From Rehmannia glutinosa (taxonomy: Eukaryota > Streptophyta > Magnoliopsida > Lamiales > Orobanchaceae): 64,000 nucleotides of DNA. Shown in pieces: positions 23,690 to 33,937 of this stretch. Under the pieces are notes generated by a model. The model saw only the letters and a program-made list of their open reading frames with translations. It did no database searches and was not told the DNA's origin. Location of the stretch: contig JABTTQ020003455.1 of NCBI GenBank assembly GCA_016081115.2, forward strand, positions 1,550,001 through 1,614,000. The letters run 5' to 3'. Position numbers and translations under genes: made by a program. Each line of letters opens with the position of its first letter. Position 1 is the first letter of the stretch.

Positions 23690-25180
23690 ACGATGCTCGA
23701 TATATGATACATAATTATCAAGATCGCGATGGCTATATGTCGATGGGCGGGTTATCCGGATCTATTTATAACATTTACTTGCAATCCCAAATGGCGAGAG
23801 ATCATTCGTTTTCTTGGAAAAAGAATCTAAATCCTAAAGATCGATAGGATATTGTTTGCGAGAATCTTTCAACTTAAGCTAGATTCTTTGATCAAAGATC
23901 TTGGCAAAATAAACTATTTGGGAAAGTAATTGCAGGTTAGCATTTGTTTTTTAAGATATTTTGTACATATTTTTAATAATATATTAAATATTTATTTACT
24001 TAGTTTATTGTCGCAAATTCTTATTATTTTTTATTATCATATTGCAATTATTTATACGATTGAATTTCAAAAGCGTGGTTTGCCTCATGCCCATATATTG
24101 TTGTTTCGGAGAAGAAAATAGATATCCAACTACGAGATGACATAGATCGAATTATATCGGCCGAAAATACGGACGAGAGAACGATCCATGTTATTATGTT
24201 GTAGTAAAGGATCATATGATTCATGGTCCATGTGGTGATGTCAGGAGCTAAACTCTCCCTGTATGGCTGATGGTCGTTGCACTAAACATTTTCCCAAAAA
24301 ATTTGTGGATGCGACTACTATTGATGAAGAAGGTTATCCAGCGTTATAGGAAGAAATGATGGAAGAGTAGTTGAAAAAAATGGTGTGCGCATTTGGACAA
24401 CAGATAAGTGGTGCCTCATAATCATCATTTGTTACTCAAATATGGAGCTCATATAAATGTGGAATGGTGTAACCAGGCAAGATCTATTAAGTATCTATTT
24501 AAGTATGTCAACAAAGGAAATGATCGTGTGACAACGTCGTTTTATACAAGCACCAACGATGATGACTAGGGGAAAATCTGTTGATGAAGTGAGCATGTAT
24601 TATGATTGTAGGTATATATATCATTATGTGAAGTGCGTGGAGGTTATTGGGATTTGAGATTCAATACAAATATCCTTGATCGAACGACTCAACTTCCATC
24701 TTTCGAATGAGCAGAGTGTTATTTTCGATGATAATGAGCGAATCGACAATGTTCTTAATAAAGATTGATTAAAGAGAGCATGTTTTTAGCATGGATGGAA
24801 GCAAAAAAATATATCCCAAAGCCCGTGAGCTAACCTATTCGAGGCCCCAACAATATTCACATGGAAAGCAAAAGTTAGGAAGTGGATGCCAAGAAAAATG
24901 GGAAAATCAATAGATCAGTGTTTTTCGTCCCTCCGCAAGTGCTAGTGATATGTACTATTTACGATTGTCTTATCAATATTGTCCGTGGTGCTACGTGTCA
25001 TGATGACTACAAGAAGGTCAACGGTATTCAACACTCTTCACACCGTGAAGCTTGCTATGCTCTTGGTTTGTTAGAAGGCGATAGAGAATATGTTGATGCA
25101 ATCATCAAGCGAGCCACCGGACTTCGCGAGCAGAGTCTCGTAAGTCTGTTTGTGTCATTGCTATCATCGAATCTTTAAGC
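23690..25180 (+). pseudogene. Helitron 2 Rep (HUH) region, frameshifted
   Basis: Positions 23700-23800 repeat the AICRWAGYPDLFI-type block of Helitron 1. After an intron-like AT-rich spacer (about 23935-24045), 24055-24105 reads IEFQKRGLPHAHILLF with the HUH histidines. Near 24220-24300 the IHGPCGD and KHFPK segments follow. Near 24440-24540 comes a YLFKYVNKGNDRVTT-type block. Positions 24882-25178 give a cleaner 98-codon reading with REACYALGLLEGDREYVDAI. Frame changes are present throughout. Confidence 0.75.
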
Positions 25181-25373
25181 GGAGGAAGTAGTATGGGACA
25201 TTTGTTGGCAATATTTGTCGAATGATATTCTACTAGACGCAAACGTCTTCTCCAACATCAAGGTATTAACTAAAGTATTATTATATGTTAAATATCATAT
25301 TTTTTTCTAATAAATAATTTTATAAATCTTATTATTTATCGAATGCCGTATTATTTCTCTTTGAGAATTAGTA

Positions 25374-26880
25374 TTGAGTGAGAATGAGATAAATTGATAT
25401 ATGACGAGCTGCGTTATGATCGTAAGGCTCTTTTGGTAGAGCACAAGAACATCATCTCCGGACTCAATGAGGAACAAAAAAAAATGTTTACGCTAAAATA
25501 ATGACGGTAGAATCAAATAAAGGTGGTATGTTCTTTGTATACGGATATGGAGGATCGAGGCCAAACATTCTTGTTGAGAGCTTTATCGGCGGTTTGAGAT
25601 CGATAGGAGAAATTGTGTTGAACGTGGCATCGAGTAGAATAGCATCCCTATTCTTTGCCTGGTAGAAGGACCGCCCATTCCCGTTTTGTTATTCCTTTAA
25701 ACCCAAATCAAGAGTCAACTTGCAATATCAAACAAGGGAGTCCGCTTGCCGAGTTGATTATTCGTTCTAAACTTATAATCCTGGGATGAAGCTCAATGAT
25801 GCACAAATATTGCTTTCAAGCTAATGGATGAAACTTTAAAATCTCTTTTAAAATTAGTCAACCCCGAGAATGAATCAAAACCGTTTGGAGGGAAAACTAT
25901 TGTGTTCGGGGGCACATCGGAGACGAGATATTACTGTTATACCTAAAGGAAGTCGACAGGATGTAGTCAATGCCATGATAAATGCATTGAACTTGTGGAA
26001 AGATTGTACAATCTGAGATTGACTAAAAATATGCGTCTTCAAAGCCTCAATCGACAGATGATTATGAGGATTTGGCCCGATTCTCAGTGGATAGCAAGCA
26101 TCGGATATGGAATAATCGGAGGATCTAATGATGGTTGTGCCACTATTGATATACTCGAAGATATTCATTTAGAATCATCCGGTGATCCGATTGCAACAAT
26201 TATAGAGAATACATATCCAATGTTTAAAGACGCCATTGAATGATCTTACTTATTTGAAAGAGAGGCGATACTCGCACCGACTCTTGATGTTGTTGAGTCG
26301 ATCAATCAATATATGACATCTTTAAATTCATCGGAGGGGCAAACTTATTTGAGCTCGGATAGCACGAGTAAAACGATGCTAATGTTGATTTGTTGCATGA
26401 TCCGCATACGCCGATTTTTGAATGGTATAAAATATTAAGGCGTTCCTAATCATGAGTTGCATTTGAAGGTTGGGACTCTAGTTATGCTCTTGAGGAACAT
26501 GGACCACTCGATTTGGATTGTGTAACGCGACTAGATTGGTGATTACGAGGCTCTCTATTAGACACGTCTTGAAGCTAAAATTCTCATCGAACGCATGCGG
26601 TCGGAAGGTGTTGATACCGCGAATGACACTAACACCGTCGGACCTCGGAATTCCATTCAAGTTTCAACATGACGGGTTTCCTACGATCGTTTCTTATGCA
26701 ATGACCATAAACAAGAGTCAAGGCCAATCTCTCTCAAATGTTGGTCGTATTTGAAATTTTCATTATTGATCCGCGATCAATTATACGTTCTTTGTTTCCC
26801 GAGTCACCAATCGGAAGGATCGAAAATATTATCGTGGCGAAGATGACTCAAAAAACAAACAGAGACGCAAAATGTGGTGT
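25374..26880 (+). pseudogene. Helitron 2 PIF1-like helicase, frameshifted
   Basis: It follows a second intron-like spacer (about 25262-25370) that occupies the same place as in Helitron 1. Readable pieces are a GLNEEQ start near 25460, a Walker A region near 25540-25590 in which the lysine loop is damaged, a DEAQ region near 25785, PFGGKTIVFGG near 25880, LTKNMRLQ near 26020, GVPNHELHLKVGT near 26440, and SYAMTINKSQGQSLSNVG near 26690-26745. Order and motifs match PIF1-like Helitron helicases. Frameshifts and a lost ATP-binding core make it non-functional as given. Confidence 0.75.
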
Positions 26881-27044
26881 ACAAAAAGTTTTTTTTTTTA
26901 AAATTTGTAGTTATTAATTTGTTCGAGACAATGTTTGTACATTTTCTATTTTTATTAATATATAATAAATTTTATAGACATCCAATCTATACGATCGGAC
27001 CCAACAAACACAATAAATTTCATATTGTCCGACATTACACTCGC

Positions 27045-27070
27045 CGTACATCGCACGGGTAAAGCACTAG
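27045..27070 (+). other. Helitron 2 3' terminus with CTAG|T
   Basis: CCGTACATCGCACGGG forms an imperfect hairpin, with one mismatch relative to Helitron 1. It is followed by TAAAGCACTAG ending at 27070, then T. This is the canonical Helitron stop and target. Confidence 0.8.
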
Positions 27071-27926
27071 TTCTACTATTTAAGGATTGAATTTGGTTGG
27101 CTATAATTTATACGATGAAAAAGCATATTAAGCGTAAGATACGAGATCAATATTATAATTTTTCTCTATAATTAGAAACCCAAAATCAGTGGATAAGATT
27201 GTATTATTTACTAGTAATTAATTTGGAAAATTTATGTGTTTGGGATGTCGAATTGTGATATATGATTTTTTTAAATATAATAATAATACTAATATGTTTG
27301 CCAATAATGGATTGTATAGAATAAGGTGATGAAATGTCCAAAATACCCCAAATTCAGTAACTGACACTAATTTGGAAGACAAAAAGGAAATTACATTTAG
27401 TTGGAATGGGCCCAGTAGGTGGATTACACAATCCCATACGGGAGGCCTGCACTATTTATCGTACATATGGGCTCGATGAGATTATTGATGGTATTGGATT
27501 AGAAAAATATATTGTCCATGATAATATAATTTTCTTTGTGATTGCATTTGGAATTTGGGATTGATGCATTTATTTTTAGACATTTCAACTATCCTATTTT
27601 ATTTTGATATTAGTGATAATGTCATTAATGTGGGGTAATTGTATGAAATGTCCAACTCATTGCTTTTTAAAAATATTTTCCTGAATCCTGACCCAGCTTT
27701 TTCATACGCAATTTCAGTTGTAAAACAATTGAAGGACAATCACGTAATTGACATTCCATGGACAATTAAGTATTAAATAATAACATCACTTGGTCCAAGA
27801 TAAATAATCAAATGAATTGGGAATTGAATCCTGAGCCCTCGGGCCAATCATAAGCCACTGACCTATACCAAAATCCCGAATATGGCCTAAGACCTCGTTG
27901 CCTTTTCTGATGTATTAGATAAAATT
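27071..27926. other. Intergenic DNA; tRNA-like A and B boxes on minus strand
   Basis: No gene recognised. On the minus strand at about 27825-27882 the sequence TAGGTCAGTGG (A-box-like) is followed by GGATTCAATTCC (B-box-like) at tRNA-like spacing, but stems do not fold into a proper tRNA. It could be a decayed tRNA-derived SINE head. The rest is AT-rich. Confidence 0.3.
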
Positions 27927-28333
27927 GGTTTAATTGTAATCTTGGTCCATTAAGTATATGTGAGTGGCATATTTGGTCCTATAAGTATCTTATGTAGCAA
28001 TTTGTTCTTTTAAATCCAAATGGGTGGCATATTTGATCCTGTAAGTATCATATATAGCGATTTAGGTCCCGTAAATTTAATTTTTATGCAATTATAGTCC
28101 CATTGGTAAGTTATATTTAACTATTTCAGGACCAATTTGCATAAAATTAGAACTTATGGGACCAAATTGCACAAAAATAAAAATTTAGTGGACCAAAATT
28201 GCTACATAGCATAGAGGACCAAATATACCAATTTTTATACATATGTGACCAGCATTGCTACACACAATAATTAGAGGACTAAATATATCACTTCCTTATA
28301 TTTACAGGACCAAAAAGCTAGCGCAATTAAGCC
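27927..28333. mobile_element. Palindromic MITE (long inverted repeats, TTGGTCC type)
   Basis: The left end GGTTTAATTG and right end CAATTAAGCC are inverse copies. Inward of them, repeated TTGGTCC/GGACCAAA blocks pair arm to arm over most of the 407 bp. Both flanks contain ATAAAATT but offset by about two bases, so the target duplication is not exact. The MULE-like non-autonomous class is inferred from structure. Confidence 0.65.
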
Positions 28334-29546
28334 ATATAAAATTTTAGGATTAAGTATAATTGTATTGTTCATGGATTATATAATTGTAGATTAGATTGTA
28401 AAATGGTCAATTTACCCCTAAATATTTTAACGACTTTAACACATCATTTTGCAGCACAAAACATGAAATGGGACGTCATGATGCAATGAAAAGAGGGAGT
28501 ATAAATGATATTTGCTTAAATGATAAATGCTGGGATTACATAATAATAATACCACCCTAGGTGGTGTGATAAAGAATCAATTGGATTTGTGATTTTATAA
28601 TGGGCTGCAGAGTATTATACCAGACCAAAATAAAGAATGACAAACAAGAGAAAAGCCATGATTAAGTGCCTTTTCCAGGCTTAATTACCAAAGAGCCCAA
28701 ACGTGTCCTAAGATTTCAAAGTATAGATCTTGTGAGTTTGCACTAAGGGGTAGTGTTGCAATTAGTGCAACTTACAGTTAAAAATAGTCTTTTGAATAAG
28801 TCTAAATTTGTTGAATTAGTCCAAATCGGTTTCAGTTTTCCATTTTCCTAGGAAGTTGATTTATTTTTCAGATTATTTAGGAGTTATATAATGGTTTTTG
28901 TTTAGGAAATGCTTAATAAACACATCACACATGATTGGTGTTTGTTGAGAGTTAATTTTAAGACTTTTTCTGTATTTATAGGCGTTGTTGGCCTCAGATA
29001 ATTACAATATCATTTTCCTTGAGCAATAACGTTTCAGACTCAGAATACATTTTTTTCTTCCTTCCTTGTCTGCTTCTTTTCATCTGCTGCTGCTTTTTAT
29101 TTGTTACATCGTCTAATATATATATATAAACTTATAAGACTAAGAGTACAAATGAATTTGGAATGATCTTGGAGATTCACTTTCTTTATGCAAATTTTCA
29201 AGTCTTGTGGCTGATTGTGCACGGTTTTAATGCTCCAAGACCAAGAGGATCATGATCTTTCTTTGAATGACAATAATATTTCATCAAATCTCCAACACGA
29301 TGGGGAATATAGAATAAAATAAACACTTTGTGACCAAATTGCCAATATGGTACAATACGCCAATAATATTAACAAATATGATGTTGATGTAATTGAAAGA
29401 CGGAAAAATGATACAAGTAAAATTAAAGTTGCAAAACAAAAGCAGATATGCAATACATATATTATAGATTGATATTGTTTAATAGGTTTTGAATAATTGT
29501 CCAATTTTTTTCTCCAGGAACTAGTAATTTTTAGGATGAGAACTTG
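28334..29546. other. Non-coding stretch; possible decayed LTR near 28750-29110
   Basis: No gene recognised. From about 28753 the sequence has LTR-like character: an inverted TTGCAATTAGTGCAA start, a TATTTATAGGCG core-promoter-like stretch near 28973-28984, and pyrimidine-rich DNA ending near 29108. No partner or target duplication was found, so this is only suggestive. The part at 29120-29546 is probably the leader of the lone LTR that follows. Confidence 0.3.
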
Positions 29547-29560
29547 CCTATGATACCAAC
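29547..29560 (-). promoter_or_regulatory. Primer-site-like sequence next to lone LTR
   Basis: On the minus strand TTGGTATCATAGGC lies three bases inside the LTR end. It resembles the methionine-tRNA primer site TGGTATCAGAGC with changes after TGGTATCA. Confidence 0.55.
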
Positions 29561-29563
29561 AAA

Positions 29564-29890
29564 TGTTAGACGGACCGCGAAGTTGTCCCAATAAGGTAGG
29601 AATGCCCCTCGACGCTCAAGTCGAGAATGTGTAGGATAGAAAATCCAGGAGCAAAAGAATAGAAGTAATTGATTGTGAACATTTACAAATAACAAGGATG
29701 AACCTTTTTATACTCGAGGTTGATGTTTGGTGTAGTAGACTTTGTGGGCCATGTAGAACGCTCAATAATGGTTTGGGCCTCATGGGCCAATTGATAATCT
29801 TCGGAGCCAATAATGAATATTTATGAGTGACTAATTAAATAATGACATAATTAAATAAAAGAACTATAATTAGGATTTTACCCTGCAACA
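29564..29890 (-). repeat. Lone copia-type LTR with adjacent primer site
   Basis: A 327-bp block with TG and CA termini (TGTTAGACGG to CCTGCAACA on the plus strand) and a primer-site-like sequence on its inner (left) side. It is therefore a 5' LTR of a minus-strand element whose body is missing or replaced. No second LTR copy occurs in the window. Confidence 0.6.
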
Positions 29891-30200
29891 TATATATAGG
29901 TATCTCTATATAAACATTTGATTAATGGTGTTCTTTTTTAAGTTGAGACGTGTAAAATTCAATTACAGATCAATTTGGTTGGGTAACTTGGGTTAATATT
30001 GTTAATATTATATATTGGGTTAATTATATAAACATTGGATTAATGGTGTTCACATTTTCAATTTAAGTTGTTTTTTTGTTTTTTCCCAAAGTTTAGCATT
30101 CTTTTTCCTGGAGTTTAGTATTCTTTTTTTCTTTGCTATATGATTGCCTTGTGATTAGGACTTTTTCTTTCTTTTTATATATTTTCATTTATTTTAAAAA
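29891..30200. other. AT-rich intergenic stretch, nothing recognised
   Basis: This contains GTTAATATT-type repeats and poly-T runs. No gene, RNA or element boundary can be supported. Confidence 0.5.
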
Positions 30201-30741
30201 AGTTATAAAAATACCTCTAAAGTTGGGTATTTACAAAAATAACCTACTAAGTTTCAAAATTACAAAAATATCCTACTAAGTTTCAAAATTACAAAAATAC
30301 TCATGATGTTTGATTACAAAAATATCCTATTGTTAGTTGACCTATGAAAAATGTCATCAAAAAATTGATCAGAAAATCCAAAAATACTTTTGTTGTACTG
30401 TTCAAAAACTCCACGAATTACATGATATAAAAAAACCTCCCCATAAAAGTCTCAAAAAAAAAATCCCCATAAGTTTACAAATACACTCTTAGTTACGAAG
30501 AAGAAGCAATTTCTATCCCTCTGGTTTTCCACAACTATAATAGAAAAGGTCCAAAAGCTTTGGGATATTCCATATTTTTTTCTTTCAATTTTTCTTTGTT
30601 CTTTTTGGAATTCCATCAAAAGCATTATCGACTTTACACAAATTCCATTAATTTTACCACAATCTTTCAAACCTTACGGATAATTTTGGTAATTTTGAAA
30701 CTTAGTCTGGTTTTCTTGTAATTGGGATGCTTTTTATAATT
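30201..30741. mobile_element. MITE-like palindromic element with internal 29-bp tandem repeats
   Basis: The left end GTTATAAAAATACC is mirrored at the right by TTTTTATAATTAACCC. Inside, TTTCAAAATTAC blocks pair with GTAATTTTGAAA near 30690. A 29-bp unit beginning TACAAAAATA is repeated at 30232-30260 and 30261-30289, with a partial third at 30290. No exact target duplication was found. Confidence 0.5.
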
Positions 30742-31119
30742 AACCCTATATTAAAACTGGTGTTGCTAAACATATTCTCTTCCATGCCGTTAAGTTTTAA
30801 CGTACTTTGTACGAAGAACATTATACTTATCATCCCCAACATCTAACAATGATCTCAAATTGCAATACTCCTGATTGACATCAAAAAACAATATCCAAGA
30901 ATCATTGTAGGTAATTATCAAGCGGGACGGATATTTTATTCCAAATAGTACTATTTAATTACATGATATCCCAACATCACCATTAATTACATTCGGCCGA
31001 TGCATCGACATTATTAAAACAGGAGATGAAACATCATATTGGAATATAAGTCAACTAATGCGGCCAAAGATACCGCAGAACAAACACACGATCGATGATC
31101 ACAGCCAATCCGCACTCGT

Positions 31120-31461
31120 CTACGCTCCAACCCAACTGCCGGACAGCACATCTGGCGCCATCCACGTTCGAATCGAACAAATCGAACCGTCGTGCAAATT
31201 CCCCAACGTTAGGTCACATGTAATGACGCTCCTTTGATTATCGACCACTTGAGTGAAAAATGAAGCAGTGACAAGAGGGTCCAATGTGTATGTCCCCAAA
31301 TTCTTGCCACCAGTTGCCCAGCAATGTGCACTTAAGGCTTGTTTTTTAACCGTAGCGTCAACTATGGTTACCTCGCATGTATATGCGCTCACTGAGAAAA
31401 CAAAAGGGCTTGTTAAAGTGAGTAACAAGAAAAATAGAAGCTTAGAAAGGAATAAAGACAT
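31120..31461 (-). CDS. Small secreted cysteine-containing protein, possibly S-protein-homologue-like
   Basis: An intact single-exon frame of 113 codons with an ATG at 31461 and a stop at 31120-31122. Residues 1-26 form a strong signal peptide (MSLFLSKLLFFLLLTLTSPF, then VFSVSA), so the product is probably secreted. The mature part has four cysteines (TCEV, AHCWA, ITCDL, SICSI). The pattern LSAHC---GK-LGTYTL-P followed by CDLTL loosely resembles the HC-S--DDLG--L core of plant S1/SPH proteins, which act as secreted pollen or stress signals. The expected C-terminal C-X2-C-W block is absent, so the family is not certain. A TATA box sits 48 bp upstream, and the frame is undamaged, which is unusual in this window. 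An unrelated extracellular peptide is the main alternative. Confidence 0.6.
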   Translation of the reverse strand: MSLFLSKLLFFLLLTLTSPFVFSVSAYTCEVTIVDATVKKQALSAHCWATGGKNLGTYTLDPLVTASFFTQVVDNQRSVITCDLTLGNLHDGSICSIRTWMAPDVLSGSWVGA

Positions 31462-31508
31462 GTTTTATTTGTCTTTGTTTTTCTTTTATTTTGTTGGAAA
31501 TGATGGTT

Positions 31509-31518
31509 ATATTTATAG
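31509..31518 (-). promoter_or_regulatory. TATA box of the small secreted-protein gene
   Basis: CTATAAATAT on the minus strand, 48 bp upstream of the ATG at 31461. The close spacing implies a short leader. Confidence 0.55.
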
Positions 31519-32038
31519 TTCCAAATGGTGGTAACTAATTATTTCTATATGATAGGCATGATATAATTCACAATGAAGTTCATGTGATTAGATATTATAT
31601 GTGTATAATGCTAAAAGGAGGCCAGTCCATCAAGAGATTTTGTCAATATGTAGCACTTGTAACGTATAATAAATATTTTGTAATTAGGAAATATATCATT
31701 GGTTTATCCATGTACTAAATTAGACAGCTAAAATATAAGTTATCAAACACCTACCTAGCTAATATGTGTTAGTTAATTCCTGATTTATCTGATCTTGATA
31801 CCAAAAGAAACAAATTAAGCATCTTTTGATTGGTTTCTGATCTTATGTTTTAGATATTTACAAAAGAAATTACTTCTTTCGGGATTAAGATTACGTTTTC
31901 CCATTATATATATATATATATATAATATTTCAATATATTTCATATTCTTGCATTTTATTTGTCTTGCTCTAAATAATGTACATTTATTTTTTGACAAGAA
32001 TCATGTACATTTACTAATATACACTATTACAGGAAACG

Positions 32039-32077
<39 letters not shown>

Positions 32078-33217
32078 CTTAGTTTCTTATTTTCTAATTT
32101 TGTAATTATTTGGTTGATTTTATATAATTAAGTTTGAACCGGGAAATTAATCGATCATTCCACATGCAGTCTTTTGATTGATTTTTAATTAGTATAGGGA
32201 ACCTACCTAATTTGAATTTTACACTATGTATATTGAACTTTAAAAGTTAAAACTGTTCCCTCAAAAAAAAAAAAGTTAAAACTGGCAAAGATTAAGACCT
32301 TGTCTTTTTGGTGCTATATATAATATTTTGCATTTCAATTTCGGGGGAGGGGGCATTAATTAACAATCTTTCTTATGACAAATTTAACCACAAAAATTAT
32401 CGAAACAATTTCATAAAATTTTGATTAGTTAATTTTTATATAAGGTTAAAAATGAAAAGAATATTCATTTTCTTTTTCTGATCTAATTTAGTACACCTTC
32501 ATGTTCGTCATGACCTAGTTTAGGTATCTTTAATCATATTTTACTTATATAGTGCATGTTTCCCAATTAACATTATGGTTTTGTCGCGAGTAAATAAATC
32601 CTTTATTGAATAAAAAATCTCACCCAGATTTCTTGGCCAACCACACAATTATATAATGCTATTCAATTTAAAATAAAAGATTGTGACTGGTGAAAATATG
32701 CTGAGAAGATATACATAATAGCTGAAACCCGAAGATTTGCATTACATTGCAAAAATCTGAAACATTTGACTAGCACAAATTATATTAACTACAAATCCTA
32801 TAACCACAAATAATCACTGTCCTCCTAATAAAAATTAAAAAATTACAGAAACTGCCATTCTCCCAGAGCCAAAGGATGTCAGGGCGGGCTTTACATAGTT
32901 TTATGAGAAAGCTCACCTAGAATCGGATGAGATTTTCTATTTTAAAATCGTGTTCTATATTTTATATATTCTCTTGTCGAGAAGATTGTGTTAAAATTTA
33001 ATTGATTTTAGAGAATGAAATTTGACTTAACTTTCACCAATTATTTAAGTGGATTCAATTTATGTAAATGTAAATAAAATAGATAATCATAAATTCATAA
33101 TCTATATTGTGAGTAGATGACATTAACATTTAATTTTCTCAAAATCAATTTCAGTGAATAAGAAATTAATGCATAAAATAGGTAACTTAAATGCACTATT
33201 TATGTGGAAATATGAGG
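31519..33217. other. AT-rich intergenic DNA with (TA)n microsatellites
   Basis: No gene recognised. Simple repeats are (TA)n at 31903-31923 and a longer (AT)n run at about 32040-32072. Short runs of A and T and scattered TATA-like words have no coding partner. Confidence 0.5.
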
Positions 33218-33225
33218 GTTGGAAT
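33218..33225. repeat. Target-site duplication GTTGGAAT, left
   Basis: An exact 8-bp copy recurs at 39110-39117. Eight-base duplications are the hAT hallmark. Confidence 0.85.
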
Positions 33226-33341
33226 TAGGGATGCCAATGGGCGGGTCAAAACCCGGACAAACGGGTCACGAGACGGGTTATGGACTCGCTTTTGGAAAAC
33301 CCGCCGGTCCAGATGGGTAACGGTCCAACTAGACCCCCCCG

Positions 33342-33675
33342 TGTCAAGAATTGAAATAAAAACAGTCGTAGAAAATGGAAAAATGATAGGTGAAGAAGAT
33401 CTTCATTTTTGTATTGATATTTCTAATGATTACTATACAATGACCTAATGACTATGTTTATACACATTCTAAAATAGGAAAATGACAAAGGAACAAAAGG
33501 AATAAAAAGGGTTTCTAAATCGTATCCTGCAGACTTTGACTCAAAGACTTAATTTGTTATTTTTGCACATGAAATATTCTTTGAACCTTGGAGTGAATAC
33601 TCATCGCTTTGTGGTGTCTTGTTCTATCAATCTCATTCCTTGATCTTGATTTAATTTGATCATCATAATTTGATA
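33342..33675 (-). repeat. copia element 3' LTR (left)
   Basis: 334 bp, starting TGTCAAGAATTG and ending TTTGATA. It matches 38140-38480 with scattered differences. The outer termini are TG and TA rather than TG and CA. Confidence 0.85.
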
Positions 33676-33694
33676 CTCCCCTCAAGATGGGAGT
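33676..33694 (-). promoter_or_regulatory. Polypurine tract of the nested copia element
   Basis: The minus strand reads CATCTTGAGGGGAG immediately before TATCAAA, the LTR start. This is the standard plus-strand primer of many plant copia elements. Confidence 0.75.
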
Positions 33695-33937
33695 AGATGT
33701 TAATGATGCCCATCTTGGACAATAAAACCTTGAAGCTTGAACTTGTGAGTGCCTTTGTAAAAATATCACCAGTGAAATCTTGATCCAATATGAACCAACC
33801 GAACAATGCCTTCTAACACCTTTTCTCGAACAAAATGACAATCTAACTCTGTATGCTTGGTTCTCTCGTGAAAACGGGAGTTTTTGTCAAGTAGGTGGTA
33901 TGACGATTGTCATAAAAAAGCAATGCTAGCTTGATTT

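Larger units (their letters stand above)
21960..27070 (+). mobile_element. Helitron 2, decayed but with 3' end (Rep/helicase type)
   Basis: Second Helitron of the same family as 1-3242. It holds the cysteine-rich N-terminal block, Rep with HUH motif, helicase and 3' terminus with CTAG followed by T. The 5' boundary is not determined: no clear TC-start could be placed, and the coordinate given is where Helitron-like sequence becomes plausible. Frame changes are numerous throughout. Confidence 0.8.
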
